A DNA stretch of 64,000 nt from Natronocalculus amylovorans (GTDB lineage: Archaea > Halobacteriota > Halobacteria > Halobacteriales > Haloferacaceae): positions 637,288-701,287 of the forward strand of contig NZ_JAKRVX010000002.1 in assembly GCF_023638035.1 (NCBI RefSeq), written 5' to 3'. Each line of letters starts with the position of its first letter. Positions within the stretch are counted from its first letter, which is position 1. This document shows, one piece after another, positions 1 to 9,155 of the stretch. Below the pieces are notes generated by a model. The model was not told where the DNA came from, searched no databases, and was given only the letters and a program-made list of their open reading frames with translations. The translations under genes were made by a program, and so were the position numbers.

Positions 1-124
1 AGACAGCGTCACTTCGGAGTGGAATCCACACTATGGCTACCGTTGGGAGTGGAAGGGATACATTTGTACAGTATAAGATAACAAACAGCAGCGTAACGAA
101 AACCCATTCGGCCGTGTTAGATAC

Positions 125-946
125 ATGGCTGGACAGAGTATCGGTGAGTCAACACAGACACAGTGGACAATACCAGCAGATGAGTCACTTCTCAGATATC
201 TGGTTGTGGGAACGTTATTCGCAGTGTGTGTGTTATGTATTGAGCTACTCGTCTCTGGCGAGCCATTTACAACCGGAATCATAACCCAAGCTGGGGCAGA
301 TGTTTTTGGGACAGTCACTGTGCTGCTGATTGTCCTCCCGATTGGATCGCTCATGTTGATCGGTGCTGCTGCGACATTCGGTTTCGAGCGCTACCGACTC
401 TACACACCGCTGCTTGGAAGTGGGCTACTCCTTGGAACCATCGCACTACTGATATCCAGTGCGGAAATTACTGCGGCTGCAATACTTGCGGCACCAATTT
501 TTATGTTACCGGTTGGAGTTGGTGAATACTATTTCAGACACGCATTCATAGCGGAGCGATCGGCACTGATAATAAAAACAACAGGGATAGTGATACTCTA
601 TACGGGATATGTCTCTTGGAGTGTCTTGTGGCCACTGGTTGGAAGACAGACACCGTGGCTTTTGCAGCTTACTCCATACCGGTTTATAATAGCAATCTGG
701 TTTCTGTTTGGGCTGTATCTAGCTATTATTGGTATTTCAACGCTCTTTGCGAGCAAGCTAGGCGTGTATATGCCGCTCTGTATTGGTTCGCTGTGGCTGC
801 TTTTTGAGCTAACGTACTTACATGGACGAGTCGGTGCGGGAGATTTCGCATTTTTGTTGTATGTGTTCTGTGGGCCGCTTGTTGCAGTGGCTACTGTTGG
901 AGCAGGGCTGGTTGAACATCAGATCTATACCAGATTCAGACAGTAG
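125..946 (+). CDS. Polytopic membrane protein, function unknown
   Basis: The 273-residue protein is dominated by about eight hydrophobic segments, starting near residue 24, with short polar loops. That is the pattern of an integral membrane protein with little soluble domain. I recognise no catalytic or transport motif. It ends 50 bases before the ATG of a short TrkA-type gene on the same strand, so cotranscription is possible and a link with potassium transport can be guessed but not shown. The start at 125 gives a short polar N-terminus before the first membrane segment. The 124 bases before it hold nothing I can identify. Confidence 0.7.
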   Translation: MAGQSIGESTQTQWTIPADESLLRYLVVGTLFAVCVLCIELLVSGEPFTTGIITQAGADVFGTVTVLLIVLPIGSLMLIGAAATFGFERYRLYTPLLGSGLLLGTIALLISSAEITAAAILAAPIFMLPVGVGEYYFRHAFIAERSALIIKTTGIVILYTGYVSWSVLWPLVGRQTPWLLQLTPYRFIIAIWFLFGLYLAIIGISTLFASKLGVYMPLCIGSLWLLFELTYLHGRVGAGDFAFLLYVFCGPLVAVATVGAGLVEHQIYTRFRQ

Positions 947-996
947 CCATGGATTTGAGGGGCATATTTTTCAGCCATTCAGTTGTACACAGTACC

Positions 997-1656
997 ATGC
1001 GAATCATTGTCGTAGGATACGGCCGCGTTGGAGCCCGAACAGCGCGTGTACTTAATGAGGAAGGCCATCAGGTGGTTGTTGTCGAAAATAACTACTCGAA
1101 AGTTGAGCGTGCAGAGCAAAATGGCCTTACGGTTGTTGAAGGGGACGGAACGGACCCTGAGATCCTAAAAAAAGCAGGGCTCAACGAGGCAGACTCTATC
1201 GGTGGCATTACCGGCGATATAAAAACAAACTACGAAATCTGTTTGATCGGCAAAGAGCATGGCCTTCGTACGGTGTTACGGATCAGCGAGGATGTGAGCA
1301 AGGCAGAATATGAAACCTACACTGAGGTTGCTGATGAGATGATCTATCCGGAGCGGTTGGGTGCTGCAGGCGCAAAAACCGCACTCCTTGGTGGGAGCCT
1401 CAATGCAATCGGTGATCTTACCGAGACATTGCAGCTAACGGTTGTGACAATTCCGGAGGGGTCGCCTGTTGTCGGAGAGCATGTTAACGAACTCTCGCTA
1501 CCCGAGACTGCACGGCTCTACGCACATGGTGGCTCACGCGAGCCGCTTACAATCCCGCTTCCGGGGACAATTCTAGAGGCAGGCGATCGGGTTGCACTGC
1601 TCATCGAACGTGAGGCCGCAGATACTGTAAGAACGATACTTCTCGGAGCGGAGTAA
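997..1656 (+). CDS. TrkA-family potassium uptake regulatory protein (one RCK_N-RCK_C unit)
   Basis: A cytosolic nucleotide-binding regulator of potassium transporters or channels. The start is placed at 997, so that the protein opens directly with the Rossmann strand and glycine motif VVGYGRVGA, followed by an acidic residue at the end of strand 2 (VVVVEN). An earlier in-frame ATG at 949 would add 16 residues that do not fit the fold. Residues 1 to about 130 form RCK_N (TrkA_N) and about 140 to 219 form RCK_C (TrkA_C). At 219 residues it has one unit, whereas the TrkA at 26357-27694 has two. No channel pore gene is adjacent. The partner may be the upstream membrane protein or a distant transporter. 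Confidence 0.88.
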   Translation: MRIIVVGYGRVGARTARVLNEEGHQVVVVENNYSKVERAEQNGLTVVEGDGTDPEILKKAGLNEADSIGGITGDIKTNYEICLIGKEHGLRTVLRISEDVSKAEYETYTEVADEMIYPERLGAAGAKTALLGGSLNAIGDLTETLQLTVVTIPEGSPVVGEHVNELSLPETARLYAHGGSREPLTIPLPGTILEAGDRVALLIEREAADTVRTILLGAE

Positions 1657-1828
1657 AAGAAGGTGGGACGGAGTGGAAAAGTAGGCGCGAAGTACGAGGA
1701 CGGGAACTGAGGCCGTGTGACGCGCCTAAAATCAATAAGCGCTTGTGTGCTCTTAATACTACGTCAGACAGATGACATACAACCGGACGGACATATAGAC
1801 TCTTTGTACTACTGAATAAATAGAACGT

Positions 1829-2437
1829 ATGGACTGGGCCACGTTGTTTGCCGAAACCAAACAGACTGAGCTATCGGTTCCCGAAATATCTAGCCAACTC
1901 GAAGAGCTGAGAGAGAATCGAGATCGGCGCTCAACAGCGACTGCTGTTGATGAACCGGGTGATCCAAGCCCAGTTCGGATTGTCGTTGATGTAGATGTGC
2001 TCGTTGCAGACGTATTCAACGCATCATCACCTGCACGAACAGTAATGGACAAGCTATGGGAACACTCTTGGATCAAACTGGTTGGGAGCGATCAATTGCT
2101 TACGGAGACGACCTCGCTACTTTCGACAGTTAGCGACGAGTCGCTTGCAACAGCGTGGCGGTCACTGATCGAAGAGTGGCGAACACCGGTGACGCACCCA
2201 AATCAAGATCATCCGGCGCTTGGGTCGGCATACCGCGGAGGTGCAATGCACATTCTAAGCTATGACAAAACACTAACTGGCCCACGTACAGCAACCGCAT
2301 TACAGGGCCGGTTTCCAGTGAGCATCCGAACACCGGACGCATTCAATGCGATCTTTTCACCATCGTCGTTGTATCAAGAGATTTCAGATACCAAATATGA
2401 CGGCCCAGACAGGCTCCCACGGAAAAACCAATCCTGA
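1829..2437 (+). CDS. PIN-like domain protein, haloarchaeal
   Basis: The 202-residue protein has a charged N-terminal 50 residues, then RIVVDVDVLVADVF, the first strand and acidic residue of a PIN-like nuclease fold. A helical region and a second acidic motif near TET follow. It resembles a haloarchaeal PIN-like family that I recall as DUF7384, but I cannot verify the number. Not every acidic residue of an active PIN nuclease can be placed with confidence, so RNase activity is inference. No antitoxin gene is adjacent, which argues against an ordinary VapBC toxin. It converges on the XTP pyrophosphatase gene, with a 99-base gap. Confidence 0.65.
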   Translation: MDWATLFAETKQTELSVPEISSQLEELRENRDRRSTATAVDEPGDPSPVRIVVDVDVLVADVFNASSPARTVMDKLWEHSWIKLVGSDQLLTETTSLLSTVSDESLATAWRSLIEEWRTPVTHPNQDHPALGSAYRGGAMHILSYDKTLTGPRTATALQGRFPVSIRTPDAFNAIFSPSSLYQEISDTKYDGPDRLPRKNQS

Positions 2438-2536
2438 GTGCTATTTCAGATCAATAGTAGCAACGTCCCATCATCTTCAACAAGCACAGAGCTTCAGACT
2501 TGTATGCCGTAGCAGTGCGAAGGGGTCAAATACAGA

Positions 2537-3166
2537 TTATCGGGTTTCAAACCACTCTGCAAACTTTGCAAGCGCACGTCCACGATGTGAGAGTGCGTTC
2601 TTTTCTTCAGCGGTCATCTCCGCGAAGGTTGTTCCATCGTGCTCGAAAATTGGATCGTACCCAAATCCACCGCTGCCACGTGGCTCGACAATCGTTCCCG
2701 GAACCGCACCTGAAAACAGTTTGACAGGCAGTGGTTGTGATTCCTCTTCATCTGCAGTTGCGCCGGTAGCAGCTGCAGTAACTCGATCGTCTCTATCGAT
2801 CGGATCCGGAGATGCCTTGAACGCCCCACCGTCACAGTACGCAAGGACACAGCGGAATGACGCCGATCGGTCTGCCAGCGGTTCAGAGAGGGTCCACACA
2901 CGTTCGATGCCGATTGTATCCTCGACAAACGCAGAGTACGGCCCAGGGAACCCATCAAACTCATCAATAAAGAGTCCCGCATCGTCCACGATCACTGGCT
3001 CGCCGACCTGTCGGTACGCTTCCCGTGCACCGTATGCAGCGATCGGTTCAAGATCGTGACTCTGGATTTCAGTGTAATCAAAGTTGTATCCACTGACAGC
3101 GTCTTCGCCGAGGTATGCGCGTGCCTCACGGAGTTTGCCGTCGTTTGTCGTCACATAGTGCAGCAT
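2537..3166 (-). CDS. rdgB: Non-canonical purine NTP pyrophosphatase (XTP/dITP diphosphatase, HAM1/RdgB family)
   Basis: Hydrolyses XTP, ITP and dITP to the monophosphate and pyrophosphate, keeping deaminated purines out of nucleic acids. The N-terminal YVTTNDGKLREA matches the family signature (T-x-N-x-x-K). VDDAGLFIDEFDGFPGPYSA is the conserved substrate and metal motif, and GGFGYDPIF and LSHRGRAL are the C-terminal signatures. At 209 residues it is slightly longer than usual. The extra length is an acidic insertion near residues 120-145 (TGATADEEESQ), typical of haloarchaeal versions. It is the last minus-strand gene of the long block that starts with eIF2 gamma. Confidence 0.95.
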   Translation of the reverse strand: MLHYVTTNDGKLREARAYLGEDAVSGYNFDYTEIQSHDLEPIAAYGAREAYRQVGEPVIVDDAGLFIDEFDGFPGPYSAFVEDTIGIERVWTLSEPLADRSASFRCVLAYCDGGAFKASPDPIDRDDRVTAAATGATADEEESQPLPVKLFSGAVPGTIVEPRGSGGFGYDPIFEHDGTTFAEMTAEEKNALSHRGRALAKFAEWFETR

Positions 3167-3222
3167 ACACGTCTGTTTGGCGGGATAAAAAAAGAGTCGT
3201 CGATTAGCAGGGGGTCAAGAAG

Positions 3223-3507
3223 TTAGTCTTCGACAATGACTTCTACGGGTTCATCTTCGGCCTCTGCTTCTGCCTCTGCTGCGGATTTTGCGCTGCTTTG
3301 TTCTTGCCAGAGAAGCGCACCAACGACCGCAAGCACCGCCCACGATCGCCAGTTAGCAAGGTTGATTGTGTAGCCAATGCCGAACGGTTTCTTGACGAGC
3401 ATCTTTTTGCCTGGTTGCCAGTATGCAGAGAGCATACGCCCAAGGCTTGGACGTTCAAAGTTGTACGGGATACCGAGGATTTCACCAGATTCTGGTTTGT
3501 CTGCCAT
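3223..3507 (-). CDS. DUF5808-like small membrane-associated protein
   Basis: A 94-residue haloarchaeal protein starting MADKPESGEILGIPYNFERP. It has a basic central region (GKKMLVKKPFGIGYTINL), one hydrophobic segment at about residues 52-68 (WAVLAVVGALLW), and an alternating Ala/Glu acidic tail. The ATG at 3507 is preferred over one 17 codons upstream because known relatives begin with the Gly-Ile-Pro-Tyr-Asn region near the N-terminus. The family name DUF5808 is from memory and the function is unknown. It lies 56 bases upstream of the XTP pyrophosphatase start on the same strand, so the two may be cotranscribed. Confidence 0.75.
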   Translation of the reverse strand: MADKPESGEILGIPYNFERPSLGRMLSAYWQPGKKMLVKKPFGIGYTINLANWRSWAVLAVVGALLWQEQSSAKSAAEAEAEAEDEPVEVIVED

Positions 3508-3575
3508 ACTACACTGTACGCCGTACCCCGTAATGAAAATTGGTGTCTTCTGTGACACCTCACAACGGCACGGAA

Positions 3576-4274
3576 CTACCAGTCGATTTGCTCTCTATCC
3601 CGCCAAAACAGGCCACTCGGGGACTCTGCAGTGAAATGAGCAAGCCAAACAGGAGTATCTGCGCCCTCTTTTGGGCTTTTTGGTGCATCGGGAGAGCCAA
3701 GATCGGTTCGGACCCATCCTGGACAAGCCGAATTAGCGAGAACACCGTCTATCCGATATTCTTCGTGGAGATAGGCGGTGACTCCATTCAACCCTGTTTT
3801 TGAGACTCTGTATGCAGGATAGCGACCGCTCATTCCCTCACCCACTGCCCCCATTCCTGACGAAACGTTGGTGATCCGGCTACCCGCGCAAGTGCTCAAC
3901 AGAGGAATCGCAGCGCGTGTCAAAAGCGTCGGTCCGCGGAGATTAACGGCGAACGTCTCATCAATTGTGTCGATCGCATTCATATGGAGTGGCTTGCGTG
4001 GCCCCGCAATTCCCGCATTGTTGACAAGGATATCTAGCACTCCGTCCATCTCTGTGATCCGTGTAATGGCCGCCTTGATCGTCTCCGTATCCGTCACATC
4101 AAGCTTGATTGGGAGTAGCTCCGAGTCGGAGAGATAAGATGGCGTTCGCGCACCAGCAAAGACAGTTGCGCCGCTTGCAGCCAGCCCGCGTGCAATCTCA
4201 TAGCCAATGCCTCTCGTTGCACCGCTTACAAGCGCAACTTGACCGGAGAGGTCGTTGTGCAGTGAAACAGTCAT
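3576..4274 (-). CDS. Short-chain dehydrogenase/reductase (SDR)
   Basis: An NAD(P)-dependent oxidoreductase of the classical SDR type, 232 residues. It shows the cofactor glycine motif SGATRGIG (Gly18, Gly22, Gly24), the structural NNAG motif, the catalytic serine in NVSSGMG, and the catalytic YRVSK (Tyr-x-x-x-Lys) followed by PGWVRTDLG. The start at 4274 puts the glycine motif at the usual distance. The substrate cannot be read from sequence; the C-terminal pattern resembles carbonyl reductase-like SDRs. It begins 57 bases after the end of the 907-residue membrane protein gene on the same strand. Confidence 0.9.
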   Translation of the reverse strand: MTVSLHNDLSGQVALVSGATRGIGYEIARGLAASGATVFAGARTPSYLSDSELLPIKLDVTDTETIKAAITRITEMDGVLDILVNNAGIAGPRKPLHMNAIDTIDETFAVNLRGPTLLTRAAIPLLSTCAGSRITNVSSGMGAVGEGMSGRYPAYRVSKTGLNGVTAYLHEEYRIDGVLANSACPGWVRTDLGSPDAPKSPKEGADTPVWLAHFTAESPSGLFWRDREQIDW

Positions 4275-4331
4275 AGATCTGATTCGCAGTGTTAGCACAG
4301 AACATCAATTCGTGTGTTTTGATAGAGCGCG

Positions 4332-7055
4332 CTATGAATCGCTCTGTGCAGGATACGACAGTGTCTCAGCAGCGCTATTGTACACAGCTCCATCAATTCG
4401 CATTCCGGCCAGTTTGAGTACAGCGATCGGATCGGCAGCGCTGATGTCCGTCAGAGTCACAGTTCCGTTGTTGGTCAGTTTGGTTTCGATCGTCTCCTGT
4501 TGTGTAAGAAATGCCTGCACCGCATTCGTCGCTGGAGTAATCTCTGTGGACGCATTGGCGAGCGCCATAGCAGACTCGCGCCATACTGAAGCGAATTCTT
4601 GGAGTGAGGCTGCTGCTGTGAGATCACCGATTGGGTCTGCCGCAAGGATAGATGGCCGTGAAACAAATCCATCAGGAACCGGTCCCGTATGAATCGTAGC
4701 CAGTTCAGCTTCGATCGACGTAATTGCACTGAGAAGTGCATGTTTCAGTACGTCTCGGGTCAGCGCTTCGAGCCCATCGAGGGGTGGTGTCCCAAAGAGC
4801 GGATCTATTCCCGAAATGACTGTTGACATCGATTGAACCTTGCCCGCAGTTGGGCCATCATAGGAATCTCGAACATCGTGTGTGGAAGCCGTCTGAAGAA
4901 GCGAACAGAGCCGATCGAGCCGTTCGTCCGCGAGTGTTCGTCGAAGTTCGTCACCGATCGGTGTGACCGTAAACTCACGTGGCTCCGCTGGTTGAGCGAC
5001 AGCGATCGAGATCGGCTTGAGATCATCGGCCCGGCCATCATTGATCGCAGCACGATGTTTTGCACAGCGAACGGCTGCAGCCGAAAGTACCCCTGCAGCC
5101 TCGCTCAACCCGGCTGCAACAGCACGGTCAGAAAGGTTTTCAAGTTTTGTTTGACAGTCGGAAAAAAGCTCCGAGGCAACAGATTCCTCACCACGTTTTG
5201 CGTGTTTGACTGCACTGTCGAGCGTTTGCTCGATCGGTTTGAGCCGCTGCCGAAGCTCGTTATATCGCACAAATAGCCTCACCGATCGAACACCTTCCGA
5301 CTGAATCCCGGTCTGTTTTGTTACCGTACGGATCGCAGTCAGCCCTTGTGCAAGGGTTTGACGCTCCCGTTTTGTGTGCAGTCGCTCATCGGTACTCCCC
5401 GCGTCTTCGACAACCGGCTCTGGGACCGTGTATGCGGTCGTCGCAATTGTATAGAGCACAGCCGCCTGTTCATCAAGAAGAATCGAGAGTGCGGTTCGAA
5501 TGCGTTTTGCATCCGTGTCGAAGCCACCTTCTGCTGCAGCACGAAGTGCAAGCACATAGGATTCGATCGCGATCGTATATGCCCCTGCCGCCCCAAGGAG
5601 GTCATCAGTCGTAAGCAGTCGGTCGCCCCGTCGAACCGCATCCCAACCGGTCCCAGCGGCCGCAGTGACGCCCTCACGGGAGGTGGTAATCGGTGGTAGT
5701 TCGTGATCTTTGGTAAGTCGGGAGAGGAGATCTTGAATTGTTTCCGTTGCTCGTTCTGGAGTGTATTGGGAAAGCTCGTGTGCGGTTGCAAGTGCAAGTG
5801 CAGCCTCAAGCCGTGCAAGCGTCTCCGCAAACGCTTCTGTGCCTGTTGACTGCTGTGCGGACTCAATGCGTTGGACAACGAGGTCAAAAAGACCACTCGA
5901 TTCGCTAATCGCCATAGCAAGCGAGTGTTCAGTCATCGATCGAGCTTCCTCTTCATTCCCGGCCTCCGCAGCAGCACGGGCATCACCAAGATCGATCGTC
6001 GAGATCTGTAGCTCCCCTGCGTGGCGTTTCAACGCCTCCATGAAACGTGAGGTACCAGTAAGATACTGTTCTGTTGGTGGAACGCGGTCGGCAAGGGATG
6101 TGGCAACAAATGCTGCAGCGGCTGCTGTAAGCGGTCGGCCACCAACAAGGCTACTTTGTGCATCATCAAGAAACTGGTGTGCGGTTGGGATGTTCACTGG
6201 GGCGGCAGCGACAATCTTTCCTGCGCGTTCCACGTCTTCGGTCGGATCTGTGTGAGTGCGATGGCTTCCACCCGAGTCTGTGAACAGTCCGTTAATCTCT
6301 GCGCCGAATTCGATCGCCGTCTGAACAAACTGCTCGTGATAGTACTCGAGTCGAGAGAGATCGACACCGCCCACAACCTGTCGTGTAAACAATACAGCGA
6401 GTGGAACACTAAACAGGCCGGCGACAAACCCCCCAACACCACCGACAGAGAACAGAGAGATTGCACGGGCGACGAAGGGGACCGTTGCAGCAGTAAGTGC
6501 AACGACAAAGAACTCAACAGTGACTGCAATTGGATCATCGTGAATGCCAGCCGCTCGATCACTGAACGACGACCGGCCCACGATTGATCCAGTATAAATC
6601 AATACCGCGCTCGCCATCCCAGCAAACAAGAACCCAATTAACGTCGTTGGATGGCCGATAAGCCAGCCAGCTGCTGCAGTTGCGAACAGGAGCACAAGAA
6701 CGACTGCAACGATCGCATTCAGCGCAAAGCCAAGGGTTGAAACACCAATAATCAACCCCCACAACCCAATCAGCCCCAGCAGATAGCCTGCAACCGCAGC
6801 ATTCAGTGGTGAGATATGAATCGAGCCAGAGACGATCGCGATCGTTGGAATAGTCACACACAACACACACACTGCAGTGAGTGCAATTGCACTTACAGCA
6901 GATCGATATCGACGCGAAAGGTAGCGTGCGCACAACAGAACGGTCGCGATACCAGCGCCAACGCCAGCGGTTGGCATCCAGCGGAAAAGCAGCGAAACAA
7001 GTACAACCAAAGCGAGGGCAGACGCAGTCACAGAAATGGTAGGTACGTGCCGCAT
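4332..7055 (-). CDS. Large membrane protein with long helical cytoplasmic region, unknown function
   Basis: 907 residues. The first 225 or so contain about seven hydrophobic segments in pairs with short loops. The remaining 680 residues are predominantly helical, Ala/Glu/Arg-rich and without further membrane segments. They include repeat-like helical stretches around residues 290-390 and 470-545 (for example LLGAAGAYTIAIESYVLALRA) that suggest TPR-like or coiled-coil packing. I recognise no enzymatic motif. The gene starts at the base next to the end of a Tat lipoprotein gene on the same strand, so the two are almost certainly cotranscribed. A membrane scaffold or sensor paired with an outer lipoprotein is a guess. 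Confidence 0.72.
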   Translation of the reverse strand: MRHVPTISVTASALALVVLVSLLFRWMPTAGVGAGIATVLLCARYLSRRYRSAVSAIALTAVCVLCVTIPTIAIVSGSIHISPLNAAVAGYLLGLIGLWGLIIGVSTLGFALNAIVAVVLVLLFATAAAGWLIGHPTTLIGFLFAGMASAVLIYTGSIVGRSSFSDRAAGIHDDPIAVTVEFFVVALTAATVPFVARAISLFSVGGVGGFVAGLFSVPLAVLFTRQVVGGVDLSRLEYYHEQFVQTAIEFGAEINGLFTDSGGSHRTHTDPTEDVERAGKIVAAAPVNIPTAHQFLDDAQSSLVGGRPLTAAAAAFVATSLADRVPPTEQYLTGTSRFMEALKRHAGELQISTIDLGDARAAAEAGNEEEARSMTEHSLAMAISESSGLFDLVVQRIESAQQSTGTEAFAETLARLEAALALATAHELSQYTPERATETIQDLLSRLTKDHELPPITTSREGVTAAAGTGWDAVRRGDRLLTTDDLLGAAGAYTIAIESYVLALRAAAEGGFDTDAKRIRTALSILLDEQAAVLYTIATTAYTVPEPVVEDAGSTDERLHTKRERQTLAQGLTAIRTVTKQTGIQSEGVRSVRLFVRYNELRQRLKPIEQTLDSAVKHAKRGEESVASELFSDCQTKLENLSDRAVAAGLSEAAGVLSAAAVRCAKHRAAINDGRADDLKPISIAVAQPAEPREFTVTPIGDELRRTLADERLDRLCSLLQTASTHDVRDSYDGPTAGKVQSMSTVISGIDPLFGTPPLDGLEALTRDVLKHALLSAITSIEAELATIHTGPVPDGFVSRPSILAADPIGDLTAAASLQEFASVWRESAMALANASTEITPATNAVQAFLTQQETIETKLTNNGTVTLTDISAADPIAVLKLAGMRIDGAVYNSAAETLSYPAQSDS

Positions 7056-7487
7056 TCAGTACACCTCTGGGCACCATCCTTTGTACCGGATGATCGTTGT
7101 CTGCCACACACCGGTTTGAAGTGAATCACGGTTCTCAAATGTAATCTGAACCGGGGTGTCTGAAACAGCCTCGTACACGAGTTCTATGTATGGCTCCGGC
7201 CCGGTTTGACGCAACACTGTCTCGTCAGGAGCGGTAACTGTGACTTTCGGAGATGTGCCGCGCTGCGTGATTGATTTGATATATATTCGGTCGCTCTGTC
7301 TCATCGCCACCAGCTCGGTTAGATTGCCAGTTTCGGGGACTGCATCAACCCGGTTATACAACACGTCGCACCGATCGCCACTGAGACAACCGGCAACACT
7401 CACAAGCGTAGCCGAGCCGGCAGCGTGCAGGAGTCTTCGTCTGGAAACCGATATGGCGGGTAGTTCACGACGCCGATCGCTGCCCAT
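7056..7487 (-). CDS. Small Tat-exported lipoprotein, unknown function
   Basis: 143 residues with a twin-arginine signal (VSRRRLLHAAGSATLVSVAGC). Arg16-Arg18 precede a hydrophobic segment, and the lipobox VAGC puts the lipidated cysteine at residue 34. The mature part of about 110 residues is beta-rich. It has two further cysteines, one close to the lipidation site (GDRC) and one near the C-terminus (KGWCPEVY), which could form a disulphide. I recognise no domain. The gene lies 24 bases downstream of Kae1-Bud32 and directly abuts the 907-residue membrane protein gene. The pairing suggests an extracellular partner of that membrane protein. Confidence 0.78.
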   Translation of the reverse strand: MGSDRRRELPAISVSRRRLLHAAGSATLVSVAGCLSGDRCDVLYNRVDAVPETGNLTELVAMRQSDRIYIKSITQRGTSPKVTVTAPDETVLRQTGPEPYIELVYEAVSDTPVQITFENRDSLQTGVWQTTIIRYKGWCPEVY

Positions 7488-7511
7488 TATTGTGTGTCAA
7501 GAACAGCACAC

Positions 7512-9146
7512 CTAAGAGTGTGGTTGATATCGGCCGCGGCTCTCAATCGTTCGAAGCCGATCAAGGACTGCAGCTGTTCCAACTGAACGATATCCCGCTT
7601 CAACAGCAGCATATAACGGTTCTGGATCCTCTGCAGTGCCACCAATGCTCTGTTTGAATACGTGGAGATCCATTGCATGATCTTCGATATGTGCCGTATG
7701 AAAGCCAAGCCCAAAGTCGATCAGATACGTCTTCTCCGGGCCAGTACGAACGTTTCGCGTCGTTGGGTCGCCATGGACAATACCGTTATTATGTAAGGTT
7801 GCAAGGTGTGTTCCGATCGTCTTAACGTGGCGTTTTGTGAGATTTTCCGCAAGATCAGTATCACCGACGTACTGGAAGTCGATCGTTGCAGTGTGTGTAT
7901 CCACATCCCACACGATCGGTGTTGGAACGCCAACACGGCGCGCATCGCTCGTTAGTCGGGCTTCTGCGGCAGTTCGTGTTGTTCGCAGTGACGCTTCTAA
8001 CTCCGGGTGTCGGTACTGCTTTGTCACACGCTGTTTCCGGGCGATCGGACCGGGAACAGACCCAGCCGCCGTATCGTGGTACGTAACAACAGCCTCGGCC
8101 CCGCGAAGCGCGTTCTCAGAACCTGGTGTTCGTGCAACCGATTCCTCGCTGTCACGCCACGTTACCGGGACCTGATCGGGTCGGAAGTTTGGATCGATCG
8201 CAGAGTCTTCGATCGCCATTGTGTCGCCCGCAGCAAGCATTTTTGCGCCGAGAAGTGCAATCATTCCCGCATTGTCCTGCAAAAATCGTGGTTCAGGTGC
8301 GTAAAACTGTGCACCGCGCGCCTCACACATCGTTGCGAGCATCTCTCGAAGTCGAGCGTTTTGTCCCACGCCACCACCGAGAACCAACTCATCTGTGCCA
8401 GTGAGCGACAGTGCGCGTTCTGTGACCTCGGTCAGCATTCCAAAGATATGTTCTTGTAGTGAAAAGCAGATGTCTTCGATCGCCTCACCGTCGTCCGCGG
8501 CCTGTTTGGCTGCACTCATGATCCCTGAGAAGGAGAAGTCCATTCCTTTGACGACATACGGGAGGTCAATGAACGAACCATTTGCTGCCGCGCGCTCAAC
8601 TTTTGGGCCGCCAGGATGTGACCAGCCGACATGGCGAGTGAACTTGTCGATCGCGTTCCCGACGCCGGTATCCATTGTCTCACCAAGCACCCGATATCGG
8701 CCGTTGTGATAGCCAAGCAGATGTGCATTCGCACCGCTTGCGTTGAGACAGACCGGCGAGTCAAAGCCGGCAAAGTGGCGGCCAACTTCGAGGTGCGCGA
8801 CCATGTGATTTACACCAACTAACGGAACGTTGAGAGATTTCGAAGCCGATCGAGCAGCGGTTCCAACGATCCGAAGACACGGCCCTAACCCTGGCCCGCG
8901 CGAGAATGCAACGGCGTCGATCGCAGGGCCTGTTGTTGCTGATGGGGCCGTCTCGATAGCATGTTGCAGAACGGTGTCAATAACAGCAGGGATGGCATCT
9001 GCCATGTGTTCTGCGGCCTCGCGCGGATGAATACCGCCGCTCTCGGGTTCGTAGGGATCGGATTCGATGAAAATACGATCGGCCTCGGTGTCACAGAGCG
9101 CGGCGCTTGCGGCCCACGCCGTTCCCTCGATGCCGAGGATACGCAT
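7512..9146 (-). CDS. kae1-bud32: Kae1-Bud32 fusion: tRNA threonylcarbamoyladenosine (t6A) synthase plus KEOPS kinase
   Basis: A fused KEOPS subunit, 544 residues. The N-terminal Kae1/TsaD domain (about 1-330) makes t6A37 on ANN-decoding tRNAs. The metal-binding HMVAH motif (His113, His117) and glycine-rich nucleotide motifs such as DTGVGNAIDKF and VLGGGVGQN are visible. The C-terminal Bud32 domain (about 345-544) has the atypical kinase loop VHGDPTTRN and the metal motif LIDFGLGF. This fusion is common in Euryarchaeota. The gene starts 9 bases after the end of rps24e, leaving no room for rps27ae, which I would expect between them. Confidence 0.96.
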   Translation of the reverse strand: MRILGIEGTAWAASAALCDTEADRIFIESDPYEPESGGIHPREAAEHMADAIPAVIDTVLQHAIETAPSATTGPAIDAVAFSRGPGLGPCLRIVGTAARSASKSLNVPLVGVNHMVAHLEVGRHFAGFDSPVCLNASGANAHLLGYHNGRYRVLGETMDTGVGNAIDKFTRHVGWSHPGGPKVERAAANGSFIDLPYVVKGMDFSFSGIMSAAKQAADDGEAIEDICFSLQEHIFGMLTEVTERALSLTGTDELVLGGGVGQNARLREMLATMCEARGAQFYAPEPRFLQDNAGMIALLGAKMLAAGDTMAIEDSAIDPNFRPDQVPVTWRDSEESVARTPGSENALRGAEAVVTYHDTAAGSVPGPIARKQRVTKQYRHPELEASLRTTRTAAEARLTSDARRVGVPTPIVWDVDTHTATIDFQYVGDTDLAENLTKRHVKTIGTHLATLHNNGIVHGDPTTRNVRTGPEKTYLIDFGLGFHTAHIEDHAMDLHVFKQSIGGTAEDPEPLYAAVEAGYRSVGTAAVLDRLRTIESRGRYQPHS

Positions 9147-9155
9147 TCGTGGTAA

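Noticed and set aside
1829..2437. PIN-like gene as a VapC toxin of a toxin-antitoxin pair
   Set aside because: There is no small antitoxin gene on either side, and the protein is longer than typical VapC.
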